A stretch of 31,632 nucleotides of DNA from Betaproteobacteria bacterium UBA2592 (lineage in GTDB: Bacteria > Pseudomonadota > Gammaproteobacteria > Burkholderiales > Rhodocyclaceae). Below the pieces are notes generated by a model. That model ran no database searches. It was not told the origin of the DNA and saw only the letters and a program-made list of their open reading frames with translations. Position 1 is the stretch's first letter, and each line of letters begins with the position of its first letter. The stretch is taken from contig DDKS01000055.1 in NCBI GenBank assembly GCA_002340095.1, positions 1 to 31,632 of the forward strand, given 5' to 3'. Shown here piece by piece: positions 1-7,608 of the stretch. Both the position numbers and the translations under genes were made by a program.

Positions 1-18
1 TGATGGCCCAGGAATGAA

Positions 19-40
19 AAAGGGGGCTTGCGCCCCCTTT
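19..40. terminator. Bidirectional rho-independent terminator
   Basis: A perfect 9-bp stem (aaagggggc at 19-27, gcccccttt at 32-40) closes a 4-base loop ttgc. The + strand is followed by gttct and the - strand by a run of five T, so it could act in either direction. It probably ends a gene lying just left of the window; the TGA at 1-3 could be that gene's stop, but this cannot be shown here. Confidence 0.8.
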
Positions 41-46
41 GTTCTG

Positions 47-213
47 ATCCTAAAAACCTCACCACAGAGACACAAAGACACAGAGAGTTTCAAAAAAAAC
101 AATGGCTTGCATTTTCTTCCACGCGCACCCAGAAAGTGACCTGGCCCTCCAGGACAAGTCTTTGTTTTTCCTCGGCGTCTCTGTGCCTCTGTGGTTTAAC
201 TGAGGTTTTAAGG
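47..213. repeat. MITE-like palindromic dispersed repeat, copy 1
   Basis: Positions 47-137 match 31543-31632 almost exactly: two substitutions and one A in a poly-A run. The element seems to extend to about 213, because its ends are imperfect inverted repeats. The left arm (about 49-88, cctaaaaacctc then accacagagacac) matches the reverse complement of the right arm (about 172-213, ending in ctctgtggtttaactgaggttttaagg) with a few mismatches and a 5-base insertion. There is no reading frame of note inside. Total length near 165 bp, terminal inverted repeats and no coding content fit a MITE or REP/BIME-type element. The family and the enzyme that moves it are not identifiable from this window. 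Confidence 0.75.
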
Positions 214-277
214 TTAAACTTGAGTGAACAAGTCGGATTTAACCGTCCCCCACCCATTCAGATACGGAGAGCAGATC

Positions 278-1369
278 ATGGCAGTATCCCTCGAGGCTGT
301 GCAAGCCGCCCTGCAGGCCATCACCGACCCGAACACGGGCAAGGATTTCATCAGCAGCAAGGCCGCCCGCAACATCAGGCTGGATGGGGCGGACGTGAGT
401 CTCGACGTGGAACTGGGCTACCCGGCCCGGACCCAGGTGGATTCCCTCCGCCAGGCCGTCATCGCCGCCATCCGCGCCATTCCCGGGGTGGGCAAGGTTT
501 CCGCCCATGTCTACAGCAAAATTGTCGCCCATACGGTGCAGCGGGGCGTGAAGCTCCTGCCCGGGGTGAAGAACATCATCGCCGTGGCTTCCGGCAAGGG
601 CGGGGTGGGCAAGAGCACCACCGCCGTGAACCTGGCTCTGGCCCTGGCCGATGAAGGTGCCCGGGTAGGCATTCTGGATGCGGACATCTACGGCCCTTCC
701 CAGCCGCAGATGCTGGGCCTGGTGGGGCAGCAGCCCGTTTCCCTCGACAACCAGAGCATGGAGCCCCTGGAGGCCTACGGCATCCAGGCCATGTCCATCG
801 GCTTCATGGTGGATGTGGATACCCCCATGGTCTGGCGCGGCCCCATGGTCGCCCAGGCCCTGGATCAGCTCCTCCACGAGACCAACTGGAAGGACCTGGA
901 TTACCTGGTGGTGGACATGCCGCCGGGTACCGGCGACGTGCAGCTCTCCATGTCCCAGAAGGTGCCGGTGACCGGTGCCGTGATCGTCACCACGCCGCAA
1001 GACATTGCCTTGATCGATGCGCGCAAGGGTCTCAAGATGTTCGAGAAGGTGGGGATCCCCATTCTCGGCATCGTCGAGAACATGAGCATTCACGTGTGTT
1101 CCCGTTGCGGCCATGCGGAACATATCTTCGGCGAGGGCGGGGCCGAGAAGATGTGCGCGGACTACGGCACCGAATTCCTGGGTAGCCTCCCTTTGGATAT
1201 CCAGATCCGCGAGTTGGCCGACGGGGGCAGGCCGACGGTGGTCGGCGCCCCCGATTCCCGGGCGGCCGAAATCTACCGGGGCATCGCCCGCCGGGTCGCG
1301 GTCAAGGTGGCCGAGCGGGCCAAGGACATGAGTTCCCGTTTCCCCAACATCGTCATCCAGAACAACTGA
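278..1369 (+). CDS. Iron-sulfur cluster carrier ATPase ApbC/Mrp
   Basis: A 363-residue P-loop ATPase of the Mrp/NBP35/ApbC family, which binds and hands over Fe-S clusters to apoproteins in the cytoplasm. The N-terminal MIP18-like (DUF59) domain covers roughly residues 1-90. A deviant Walker A, GKGGVGKS, lies at 106-113, and the metal-binding CxxC pair is Cys274 and Cys277. The ATG at 278 is preferred over an in-frame ATG at 224 because it has a purine-rich site (GGAGAG, 266-271) just upstream and gives the usual N-terminus (MAVSLEAVQ). The extra 18 codons from 224 would start in the repeat-adjacent region and look non-coding. The repeat's right end lies about 65 bp upstream, so any promoter must be next to or within it. 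Confidence 0.95.
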   Translation: MAVSLEAVQAALQAITDPNTGKDFISSKAARNIRLDGADVSLDVELGYPARTQVDSLRQAVIAAIRAIPGVGKVSAHVYSKIVAHTVQRGVKLLPGVKNIIAVASGKGGVGKSTTAVNLALALADEGARVGILDADIYGPSQPQMLGLVGQQPVSLDNQSMEPLEAYGIQAMSIGFMVDVDTPMVWRGPMVAQALDQLLHETNWKDLDYLVVDMPPGTGDVQLSMSQKVPVTGAVIVTTPQDIALIDARKGLKMFEKVGIPILGIVENMSIHVCSRCGHAEHIFGEGGAEKMCADYGTEFLGSLPLDIQIRELADGGRPTVVGAPDSRAAEIYRGIARRVAVKVAERAKDMSSRFPNIVIQNN

Positions 1370-1390
1370 TTCTTTCGCTCTTTTTGCAGC

Positions 1391-1421
1391 AAAGGCGGGT
1401 AAAATCCCGCCTTTGTTTTTT
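1391..1421 (+). terminator. Rho-independent terminator after apbC
   Basis: A perfect 9-bp stem (aaaggcggg at 1391-1399, cccgccttt at 1406-1414) with a 6-base loop is followed by gtttttt. It sits 21 bp after the apbC stop and only 20 bp before the dcd start. Dcd therefore needs readthrough or a promoter overlapping this structure. Confidence 0.9.
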
Positions 1422-1441
1422 GTGGCAGGACGTCTTTCATC

Positions 1442-2008
1442 ATGGCCATCAAGTCAGACAAGTGGATACGCCGGATGGCGGAGCAGCACGGCATGATCGA
1501 GCCCTTCGAGCCCAGCCTGGTGCGCGAGGTCAATGGCCAGAAAATCGTCTCCTACGGCACCTCCAGTTATGGCTATGACATCCGCTGCGCACCGGAATTC
1601 AAGGTGTTTACCAACATCAATTCCACGGTGGTGGATCCCAAGAACTTCGATCCCAAGTCCTTTGTGGAGGTCGAGTCGGACGTCTGCATCATCCCGCCCA
1701 ACTCCTTCGCCCTGGCCCGCACCGTCGAGTATTTCCGCATTCCCAGGAACGTCCTCACCGTCTGTCTTGGCAAGAGCACCTATGCCCGCTGCGGCATCAT
1801 CGTGAACGTCACTCCCTTCGAACCCGAGTGGGAAGGCTACGTCACCCTGGAGTTCTCCAACACCACCCCCCTGCCAGCCAAGATCTACGCTGGCGAGGGT
1901 TGCGCCCAGGTGCTGTTCTTCGAGTCCGACGAGGTCTGCGAAACCTCCTACAAGGACCGGGGCGGCAAGTACCAGGGGCAGGTGGGCGTCACCCTGCCCA
2001 AGATCTGA
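1442..2008 (+). CDS. dcd: dCTP deaminase
   Basis: A 188-residue cytosolic homotrimeric enzyme that deaminates dCTP to dUTP, the first step of the usual proteobacterial route to dTMP. It belongs to the trimeric dUTPase fold. The family core is visible: GKSTYARCG at 110-118, then VTPFEPEWEGYVTLEFSN, where Glu137 matches the catalytic glutamate, and the C-terminal YKDRGGKYQGQ segment. Length is normal for the monofunctional enzyme. The product is consumed by Dut, encoded at the right end of this window. The start MAIKSDKWI is the only sensible one, although no strong Shine-Dalgarno sequence precedes it. Confidence 0.97.
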   Translation: MAIKSDKWIRRMAEQHGMIEPFEPSLVREVNGQKIVSYGTSSYGYDIRCAPEFKVFTNINSTVVDPKNFDPKSFVEVESDVCIIPPNSFALARTVEYFRIPRNVLTVCLGKSTYARCGIIVNVTPFEPEWEGYVTLEFSNTTPLPAKIYAGEGCAQVLFFESDEVCETSYKDRGGKYQGQVGVTLPKI

Positions 2009-2115
2009 GGCTTTCATCCTGCTTTCATCCGGCGGGACGACAATCGGGTTTTCCATGAGCCACCCGTCCCGCTCCGCGATCTTCCTTTCAACGCCTGCAC
2101 TCCGAGGGCTTTGCC

Positions 2116-4341
2116 ATGCGCTTTCACTTTCCCGTCATCATCATTGACGAAGATTTTCGTTCCGAGAACGCCTCGGGTCTTGGCATCCGGGCCCTGGCGG
2201 CCGCCATCGAGAAGGAGGGGCTGGAGGTGCTGGGGGTGACCAGCTACGGCGACCTGACCTCCTTCGCCCAGCAGCAGAGCCGGGGCTCCGCCTTCATCCT
2301 GTCCATCGACGACGAGGAACTGGTCCTGGAGCCCGAGGAAACCATCGCCGAACTGCGTGCCTTCGTCCAGGAGATCCGCCACCGGAACACGGACATCCCG
2401 ATCTTCCTGCACGGGGAAACCCGTACCAGCCGCCATATTCCCAACGACGTACTGCGGGAGCTGCACGGCTTCATCCACATGTATGAGGACACGCCCGAGT
2501 TCATTGCCCGCTATGTGGTGCGCGAGGCCAAGGCCTATCTGGATTCCCTGCCGCCTCCCTTCTTCCGGGCCCTGACCCACTATGCGGCGGACGGTTCCTA
2601 CTCCTGGCACTGTCCCGGCCACTCGGGCGGCGTCGCCTTCCTGAAGAGCCCGGTGGGGCAGATGTTCCACCAGTTTTTCGGCGAGAACATGCTGCGCGCC
2701 GATGTCTGCAACGCCGTGGAGGAACTGGGGCAACTGCTCGATCACACCGGCCCCGTGGCGGCATCCGAAAGAAATGCGGCGCGCATCTTCAATGCCGACC
2801 ACCTGTTCTTCGTCACCAACGGCACCTCCACCTCCAACAAGATCGTCTGGCATTCCACCGTGGCGCCGGGGGACATCGTGCTGGTGGACCGCAACTGCCA
2901 CAAGTCCATCCTGCACGCCATCATGATGACCGGGGCGATCCCCGTGTTCCTGATGCCCACCCGCAACAACTACGGCATCATCGGCCCGATCCCGAAGGAA
3001 GAGTTCGCCTGGGAGAACATCCAGAAGAAGATTGCCGCCCACCCCTTCGCCAAGGAGGCCAAGGGCAAGCCCCGGGTGCTGACCATCACCCAGTCCACCT
3101 ACGACGGCGTGCTCTACAACGTCGAGGCCATCAAGGCCGAGCTGGACGGCAAGGTGGATACCCTGCACTTCGACGAGGCCTGGCTGCCCCATGCCGCGTT
3201 CCACGACTTCTACGGCGACTACCACGCCATCGGCGCCGACCGGCCCCGCTGCCAGGAATCCATGGTGTTCTCCACCCAGTCCACCCACAAGCTCTTGGCG
3301 GGGCTCTCCCAGGCCTCCCAGATCCTGGTGCAGGACGCCGAGAACAACCGCCTCGACCGGGACGTGTTCAACGAAGCCTACCTGATGCACACCTCCACCT
3401 CGCCCCAGTACTCCATCATCGCCTCCTGTGACGTGGCGGCGGCCATGATGGAGGAGCCGGGGGGCAAGGCCCTGGTGGAGGAATCCATCATGGAGGCCCT
3501 GGATTTCCGCCGCGCCATGCGCAAGGTGGACCAGGAATGGGGGGCCGACTGGTGGTTCAAGGTCTGGGGGCCGGACGACCTGTCCGAAGAGGGTATCGAG
3601 GAGCGCGACGCCTGGATGCTCAAACCCGGCGAGCGCTGGCACGGCTTCGGCAATCTGGCCGAAGGTTTCAACATGCTCGACCCGATCAAGGCCACCATCA
3701 TCACGCCGGGCCTGGACGTGTCCGGCGAGTTCGCCGAGCGCGGCATCCCCGCCGCCATCGTCACCAAATACCTGGCCGAACATGGCGTCATCGTCGAGAA
3801 GTGCGGCCTCTACAGCTTCTTCATCATGTTTACCATCGGCATCACCAAGGGCCGCTGGAACACTTTGGTGACGGCCCTGCAGCAGTTCAAGGACGACTAC
3901 GACAAGAACCAGCCCCTGTGGAAGGTGCTGCCCGAGTTCGTCGCCAAGCATCCCTGCTACGAGCGGGTCGGTCTCCGGGACCTGTGCAAGCAGATCCACG
4001 CGGTCTACAAGGAAAACGATGTGGCGCGCCTGACCACCGAGATGTACCTGTCCGACATGGAACCTGCCATGCGTCCTGCCGACGCCTTCGCCAAGATGGC
4101 CCACCGGGAGATCGAGCGGGTCGCCATCGACGACCTGGAGGGCCGCATCACCGCCGTGTTGCTCACGCCCTATCCGCCGGGCATTCCCCTCTTGATTCCG
4201 GGGGAGCGCTTCAACCGCACCATCATGCGCTATTTGCAGTTCGCCCGGGATTTCAACCAGCGCTTCCCCGGTTTCGAGACCGACGTGCACGGCCTGGTGA
4301 AGGATGGCGAGGGGCGTTACCACGTGGATTGCGTCGCCTGA
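2116..4341 (+). CDS. Arginine/lysine/ornithine decarboxylase (PLP, fold type I)
   Basis: A 741-residue cytosolic pyridoxal-phosphate enzyme of the large bacterial basic amino acid decarboxylase family (AdiA, LdcC/CadA, SpeC, and pseudomonad LdcA). It removes CO2 from lysine, arginine or ornithine to give a polyamine-type amine. An N-terminal response-regulator-like wing domain (about 1-130) precedes the PLP domain. Family signatures are SWHCPGHSGGVAF near residue 160, NGTSTSNKIVWH, HFDEAWLPHA and the PLP lysine Lys392 in STQSTHKLL. The C-terminal part ends with LLTPYPPGIPLLIPGERF. As I remember it, the sequence resembles pseudomonad LdcA closely, but the substrate cannot be fixed by eye. GAGGG (2104-2108) precedes the ATG. 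It follows dcd by 107 bp and ends at a clear terminator. Confidence 0.93.
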   Translation: MRFHFPVIIIDEDFRSENASGLGIRALAAAIEKEGLEVLGVTSYGDLTSFAQQQSRGSAFILSIDDEELVLEPEETIAELRAFVQEIRHRNTDIPIFLHGETRTSRHIPNDVLRELHGFIHMYEDTPEFIARYVVREAKAYLDSLPPPFFRALTHYAADGSYSWHCPGHSGGVAFLKSPVGQMFHQFFGENMLRADVCNAVEELGQLLDHTGPVAASERNAARIFNADHLFFVTNGTSTSNKIVWHSTVAPGDIVLVDRNCHKSILHAIMMTGAIPVFLMPTRNNYGIIGPIPKEEFAWENIQKKIAAHPFAKEAKGKPRVLTITQSTYDGVLYNVEAIKAELDGKVDTLHFDEAWLPHAAFHDFYGDYHAIGADRPRCQESMVFSTQSTHKLLAGLSQASQILVQDAENNRLDRDVFNEAYLMHTSTSPQYSIIASCDVAAAMMEEPGGKALVEESIMEALDFRRAMRKVDQEWGADWWFKVWGPDDLSEEGIEERDAWMLKPGERWHGFGNLAEGFNMLDPIKATIITPGLDVSGEFAERGIPAAIVTKYLAEHGVIVEKCGLYSFFIMFTIGITKGRWNTLVTALQQFKDDYDKNQPLWKVLPEFVAKHPCYERVGLRDLCKQIHAVYKENDVARLTTEMYLSDMEPAMRPADAFAKMAHREIERVAIDDLEGRITAVLLTPYPPGIPLLIPGERFNRTIMRYLQFARDFNQRFPGFETDVHGLVKDGEGRYHVDCVA

Positions 4342-4369
4342 CCCGGCCCCGGGACTCCGGCGCTGCAAG

Positions 4370-4397
4370 AAAACCACGCTCCCGGGCGTGGTTTTTT
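4370..4397. terminator. Bidirectional terminator between convergent genes
   Basis: Stem aaaaccacgc (4370-4379) pairs with gcgtggtttt (4386-4395) around a 6-base loop, with T tract 4392-4397 on the + strand. It lies 28 bp after the decarboxylase stop. The A run on its left would give a T run on the - strand, so it can also end the FlgO-like gene at 4435. Confidence 0.9.
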
Positions 4398-4434
4398 CAT
4401 GGCGGCGTGCGCGGTGCAGGCCGCAGAGGCGGGT

Positions 4435-4998
4435 TCAGTCGTCCTGGGGCCGGCGCAGCAGGCTGCGCACGTTCAGGTCCAGGGGCAGGGCATAGTCCAC
4501 GGCCGCCAGGGCGATGTTGGTCTCGATCTGGGTCAGCTTGAGGTTGATGAAGACCCGGTCGGCCCCCTCGGCATAGGTGCCGAGCACCAGGGCCTGGGCG
4601 TCCTGCTGCCGGGCAATGTCGCGGATTTCCCGGGTCAGCATCAGTTCTCCCTCGTTCCGCTTCATGTAGAGCTTCTGGCGGACCTTCAATTCCACCACCC
4701 GGTGGCCCTGCTGCGCCAGGCGGGCACTTACCTGTTCGGAAATCAGGCGGCCCAGGGGCGAGGATTCTTCCAGGGCATTGATGTTGACCAAGGTGGCGAC
4801 GATGACCGGGTGCTGGGGCGCAAGCTGCCGGCCGGCCTGGGCCAGCAGGGCGTCGGCAGCGCGGTAGCTGGCGGCGATCAGTTCGCTCTGGGCGACGCTC
4901 TCATAGGATGCGGCGGCGTAGCTGGGCAGGCGGCGGACGGTGCAGGCTGCCAGCAGCAGGCTGGCGGCACCGGCGGTGAGCAGGGCGCGGCGTTTCAT
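4435..4998 (-). CDS. FlgO-like outer-membrane lipoprotein
   Basis: A 187-residue predicted lipoprotein: basic MKRR, a hydrophobic stretch and lipobox LLAAC with Cys19. The mature part resembles the FlgO domain, known from Vibrio flagellar outer-membrane lipoproteins: VATLVNINALEESSPLGRLISEQV, then a KLYMKRNEGELMLTREI region and a VLGTYAEG strand. A GTG at 5013 is in frame, but the ATG at 4998 is chosen because it overlaps the preceding gene's stop as ATGA and gives a clean signal peptide. It is the last gene of a three-gene - strand operon. No other flagellar gene is in the window, so a flagellar role is a guess; similar FlgO-domain lipoproteins occur outside flagellar loci. Confidence 0.8.
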   Translation of the reverse strand: MKRRALLTAGAASLLLAACTVRRLPSYAAASYESVAQSELIAASYRAADALLAQAGRQLAPQHPVIVATLVNINALEESSPLGRLISEQVSARLAQQGHRVVELKVRQKLYMKRNEGELMLTREIRDIARQQDAQALVLGTYAEGADRVFINLKLTQIETNIALAAVDYALPLDLNVRSLLRRPQDD

Positions 4999-5903
4999 GG
5001 GGATGTCGGGCACACCTTGTTGGGGGGGCAGCAGGGCTGGTCCAGGGGGCAGTCGCCGGTGATGGACAGGGTGGCCTTCCTGGCGGGCAGGAGCGGGCGG
5101 CCGTTGTCGCTGGCGGCCTTTTCCGGGCAGGGGCGGATCGTCGAGCAGATTTCCTGGTTGTAGAGCTGCAGGTCGGATTCCGCCACGTAATAAACGTTGG
5201 TGCTGCGGGCGGCGTAGCGGATGCCATCCATGACCGAGAGGGTGAGCACGATTTCCGTCCGGGGCGTGGCGCCCACGGCGAATTCGGTGCGGAACCAGTG
5301 CAGGGCATCGGCTTCGGGCGGCTGGGCCGGGGTCTGGCCGGCCATCACCGCCACATCCTGCAGGGCCCAGATGCCCGGGCCCAGTTCCCGGGCCACCCCG
5401 GCGTGGCGGTACTGGGGCCGGTTGGAGGAGAACTGCACGGTCTGGACATCCAGATGTAGGATCAGCGCCGCTTCGGGCGCCCGGGAGACATTCATGCCCT
5501 GCTGCACCAGGGCCGTGATCAGGGCGTTGATGAAGGCGCGGGAAAATTCGGTCGGAGTCTGGGGTTCCGCCACATGCACGGGCCGGCAGGGATGGATGCC
5601 CTGGCCGCAGCGCTGGCTGCGGCCCAGGTGTTGGGCCAGGTTCCGGGCCGCGTCCTGGGCGATGGCCTGCCAGTGCTGGCCGGCCTGGAGCTTGGGCTGG
5701 ATTACGGCGGGAAAGTTGCCGGCCAGGGGCGCCTCGCTGTGGGTGGCATGGGGCTGTCCCGTAGCGGCATGAACCGGGGGGCGGCTGCTGCAGGCCGGGA
5801 GTCCAAGCCCCAGGATCGAGGCCAGGGCAAGCGAGGATAAAAGGCGCATGGCGGGCGGGAGAAAGGAACCGGCTGGCATTGTAGCACCGTGGCTTTGGCT
5901 CAT
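4995..5903 (-). CDS. Cys-rich envelope lipoprotein of unknown function
   Basis: I do not recognise this family. The 302-residue product has a hydrophobic signal segment and a lipobox, GLPAC, with Cys38. The mature protein is rich in Cys for an exported protein: RCGQGIHPC near the first third, ICSTIRPC later, and a tail CPLDQPCCPPNKVC, which suggests disulfides or metal binding. The start at 5903 is supported by an ATGA overlap with the TonB-like gene's stop; an internal ATG at 5849 would give a more standard 20-residue signal peptide, so the true start is open. Its own stop overlaps the FlgO-like gene as ATGA. Tight coupling to TonB-like and FlgO-like genes suggests one envelope assembly, which is inference. 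Confidence 0.75.
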   Translation of the reverse strand: MSQSHGATMPAGSFLPPAMRLLSSLALASILGLGLPACSSRPPVHAATGQPHATHSEAPLAGNFPAVIQPKLQAGQHWQAIAQDAARNLAQHLGRSQRCGQGIHPCRPVHVAEPQTPTEFSRAFINALITALVQQGMNVSRAPEAALILHLDVQTVQFSSNRPQYRHAGVARELGPGIWALQDVAVMAGQTPAQPPEADALHWFRTEFAVGATPRTEIVLTLSVMDGIRYAARSTNVYYVAESDLQLYNQEICSTIRPCPEKAASDNGRPLLPARKATLSITGDCPLDQPCCPPNKVCPTSP

Positions 5904-6457
5904 TCGAGCCGGAACCGGACGGGCAGCACTGCTTCTTCCAACCCGTCGGCAGGCAGGCTGCGCAGGGCCCGGGCTGCCCTCAGGGCGGCCTGGTCGAGCA
6001 GAGCGTGGCCACTGCTCCGGTCGATGCGGGCCGCGATCACGTGGCCATCCGCATCGAGGAAGATCTGTACCCAGGCCTCTCCCTCCAGGCCCTGGTGGAT
6101 GGCTTCCAGAGGGTAGAAATCCCCCCGGGAGGCCAGCCTGGCGATCTGCCGCCGGGCTTCCCGGGCCAGGGGGGCCTCGCCCGGGGGCGGGCCGCCGGCC
6201 GGGGCCTTGCGCAATGGGCGCTCCTTCCGGGGCGAGGCCGGAGGTGGTTCAGGGGCTGCCGGTTCGGGCGGGTCCAGGTGCAGTTCGGGTAGAGGCGGCG
6301 GCAGGGCGGCAGGCTGGGGGGCCAGGGTGGCGTGCAGGGCCGGACGGGGCGTGGCCGCTGCCGGGGCTTCCTGGCGTGGCAGGCCGATCAGGCCGGCGCC
6401 GTGCAGGGCCAGGGAGGCGACCAGGGACAGGAAGAAGGGTGTATCGGACTGCTTCAT
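5900..6457 (-). CDS. TonB-like protein (energy-transducer type)
   Basis: A 185-residue protein with TonB layout: a single N-terminal membrane anchor (about residues 8-26, ending in LALHGAGLIGL), a Pro/Ala-rich periplasmic spacer (about 30-105), and a C-terminal TonB domain with YPLEAIHQGLEGEAWVQIFLDADG and a final LPVRFRLE strand. TonB proteins pass proton-motive-force energy from ExbB/ExbD to outer-membrane receptors; no exbBD is present here. The ATG at 6457 is chosen over one at 6475 because it starts right before the membrane segment; neither has a clear ribosome binding site. It heads the operon with the two lipoproteins and is divergent from the ankyrin gene. A TonB-dependent receptor lies at 15252-17435, but a pairing is speculative. 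Confidence 0.8.
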   Translation of the reverse strand: MKQSDTPFFLSLVASLALHGAGLIGLPRQEAPAAATPRPALHATLAPQPAALPPPLPELHLDPPEPAAPEPPPASPRKERPLRKAPAGGPPPGEAPLAREARRQIARLASRGDFYPLEAIHQGLEGEAWVQIFLDADGHVIAARIDRSSGHALLDQAALRAARALRSLPADGLEEAVLPVRFRLE

Positions 6458-6529
6458 GCGAAAATCAGCGCGCATTTCTGTCTGGGCGCTGGAGGGGGTC
6501 CGGGCAAGTTCGGTTCATGAGGTTTCGGC

Positions 6530-7585
6530 ATGCAAGCTAAGCAGTCATTCAAACAATCCGCGCTTCCGGCCATCCTGGCAGCCCTGCTGTTCCTGCCGGG
6601 GATGGCCGTCCGGGCGGAATCCCCCGGGGTCCGGCAGCAGGTGCTGCACACCAGCGGCCAGGTTGCGCCGGATTTTACTCCACCCGATCCTGCCCGCTTC
6701 GGGGTGGCCATGGAACTGGGGGATCTGGAGCAGGCCAGGAAGTGGCTGGACCAGGGCCTGCATCCTGACTACATGGCGGATCGGGTGGGCAGCGGCCTGA
6801 TGATCGGTGCTTGGGAGGGCAACCTGGCCCTGATGGAGTTGTTCTACCGTCGGGGTGCCGACGTGAACCTGGTCAATCATGCCGGGGAGCAGGCCCTGTT
6901 GCTGGCGGCCTGGAAGGGCAATCGACAGATCGTAGACTGGCTGCTGGAGCGGGGCGCCCAGCTCAACCGGGCTCCGGGACAGTGGTCGGCCCTGCATTAC
7001 GCCGCCTTTTCCGGGCACCGGGAGCTGGTGAGCCACCTGCTGGAAAAGGGCGCCCACATCGATGCCCGCAGCCCGAACGGCTCCACCCCCCTGATGATGG
7101 CCATCTACGATGGCAAGCCCGAGGTGGCCCGGCTGTTGATCGAGCGGGGCGCCAACAAGGAGCTGCGCAATGACTGGGGAGATGGCGCCATGGAATGGGC
7201 CATGCGCTTCAACCAGATCGGTGTGGCGCGGCTGATTGGCAGTCCCGAGGAGTTCATCGCGGCAGCCAACAAGCCCAAGGAGTCCTGGGGCCAGGACTGG
7301 CGCTCCGAAATGGCGCCGCCGGAGCTGGACCGGCTGATCCAGTCGCGCCGGCAGTTGGTGGCCAAGGGCTTGTCCGTGGAGGAGATCGACCGCAACATCG
7401 CTGCCCTGCGAGCCCGGTATGCCAAGGCCAGCCTCAGCCAGGAAGCCTTGCCGCCCCGTTCCACCGCCCTGGAGATCACCGCCCGGCGCGCCAGTCCCCG
7501 ACAGCAGGGCGCGCGGGTGGTCCAGAATCCCGGGCCCTACAGGTTGCCGCCCCGGGCACCGAACAAGCTGCCGGCGCGCCAGTGA
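6530..7585 (+). CDS. Exported ankyrin-repeat protein
   Basis: A 351-residue protein with a signal peptide (Lys-containing start, hydrophobic LPAILAALLFLPGMAVRA, likely cleavage after AVRA). About five or six ankyrin repeats follow between residues 60 and 240, with typical phrases such as ALLLAAWKGNRQIVDWLLERGA, SALHYAAFSGHRELVSHLLEKGA and TPLMMAIYDGKPEVARLLIERGA. A charged helical segment (about 260-300, ELDRLIQSRRQLV and EEIDRNIAALRARYAK) and a basic Pro-rich tail end the protein. Ankyrin repeats are protein-binding scaffolds; the partner is unknown. TGAGGT (6518-6523) precedes the ATG. The gene is divergent from the TonB-like operon across 72 bp and stands alone on its strand. Confidence 0.88.
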   Translation: MQAKQSFKQSALPAILAALLFLPGMAVRAESPGVRQQVLHTSGQVAPDFTPPDPARFGVAMELGDLEQARKWLDQGLHPDYMADRVGSGLMIGAWEGNLALMELFYRRGADVNLVNHAGEQALLLAAWKGNRQIVDWLLERGAQLNRAPGQWSALHYAAFSGHRELVSHLLEKGAHIDARSPNGSTPLMMAIYDGKPEVARLLIERGANKELRNDWGDGAMEWAMRFNQIGVARLIGSPEEFIAAANKPKESWGQDWRSEMAPPELDRLIQSRRQLVAKGLSVEEIDRNIAALRARYAKASLSQEALPPRSTALEITARRASPRQQGARVVQNPGPYRLPPRAPNKLPARQ

Positions 7586-7608
7586 GCGCCGCCCTGCGGG
7601 GAACTGCG

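Noticed and set aside
28..654. A 208-codon + strand frame running through the terminator, repeat and apbC start
   Set aside because: It overlaps apbC in another frame and reads through non-coding repeat DNA.
2014..4377. A 787-codon open frame on the - strand opposite the decarboxylase
   Set aside because: Its product is low-complexity His/Gly/Val/Asp-rich with no domain, as expected of the mirror frame of a GC-rich gene. The + strand frame has a full enzyme family match.
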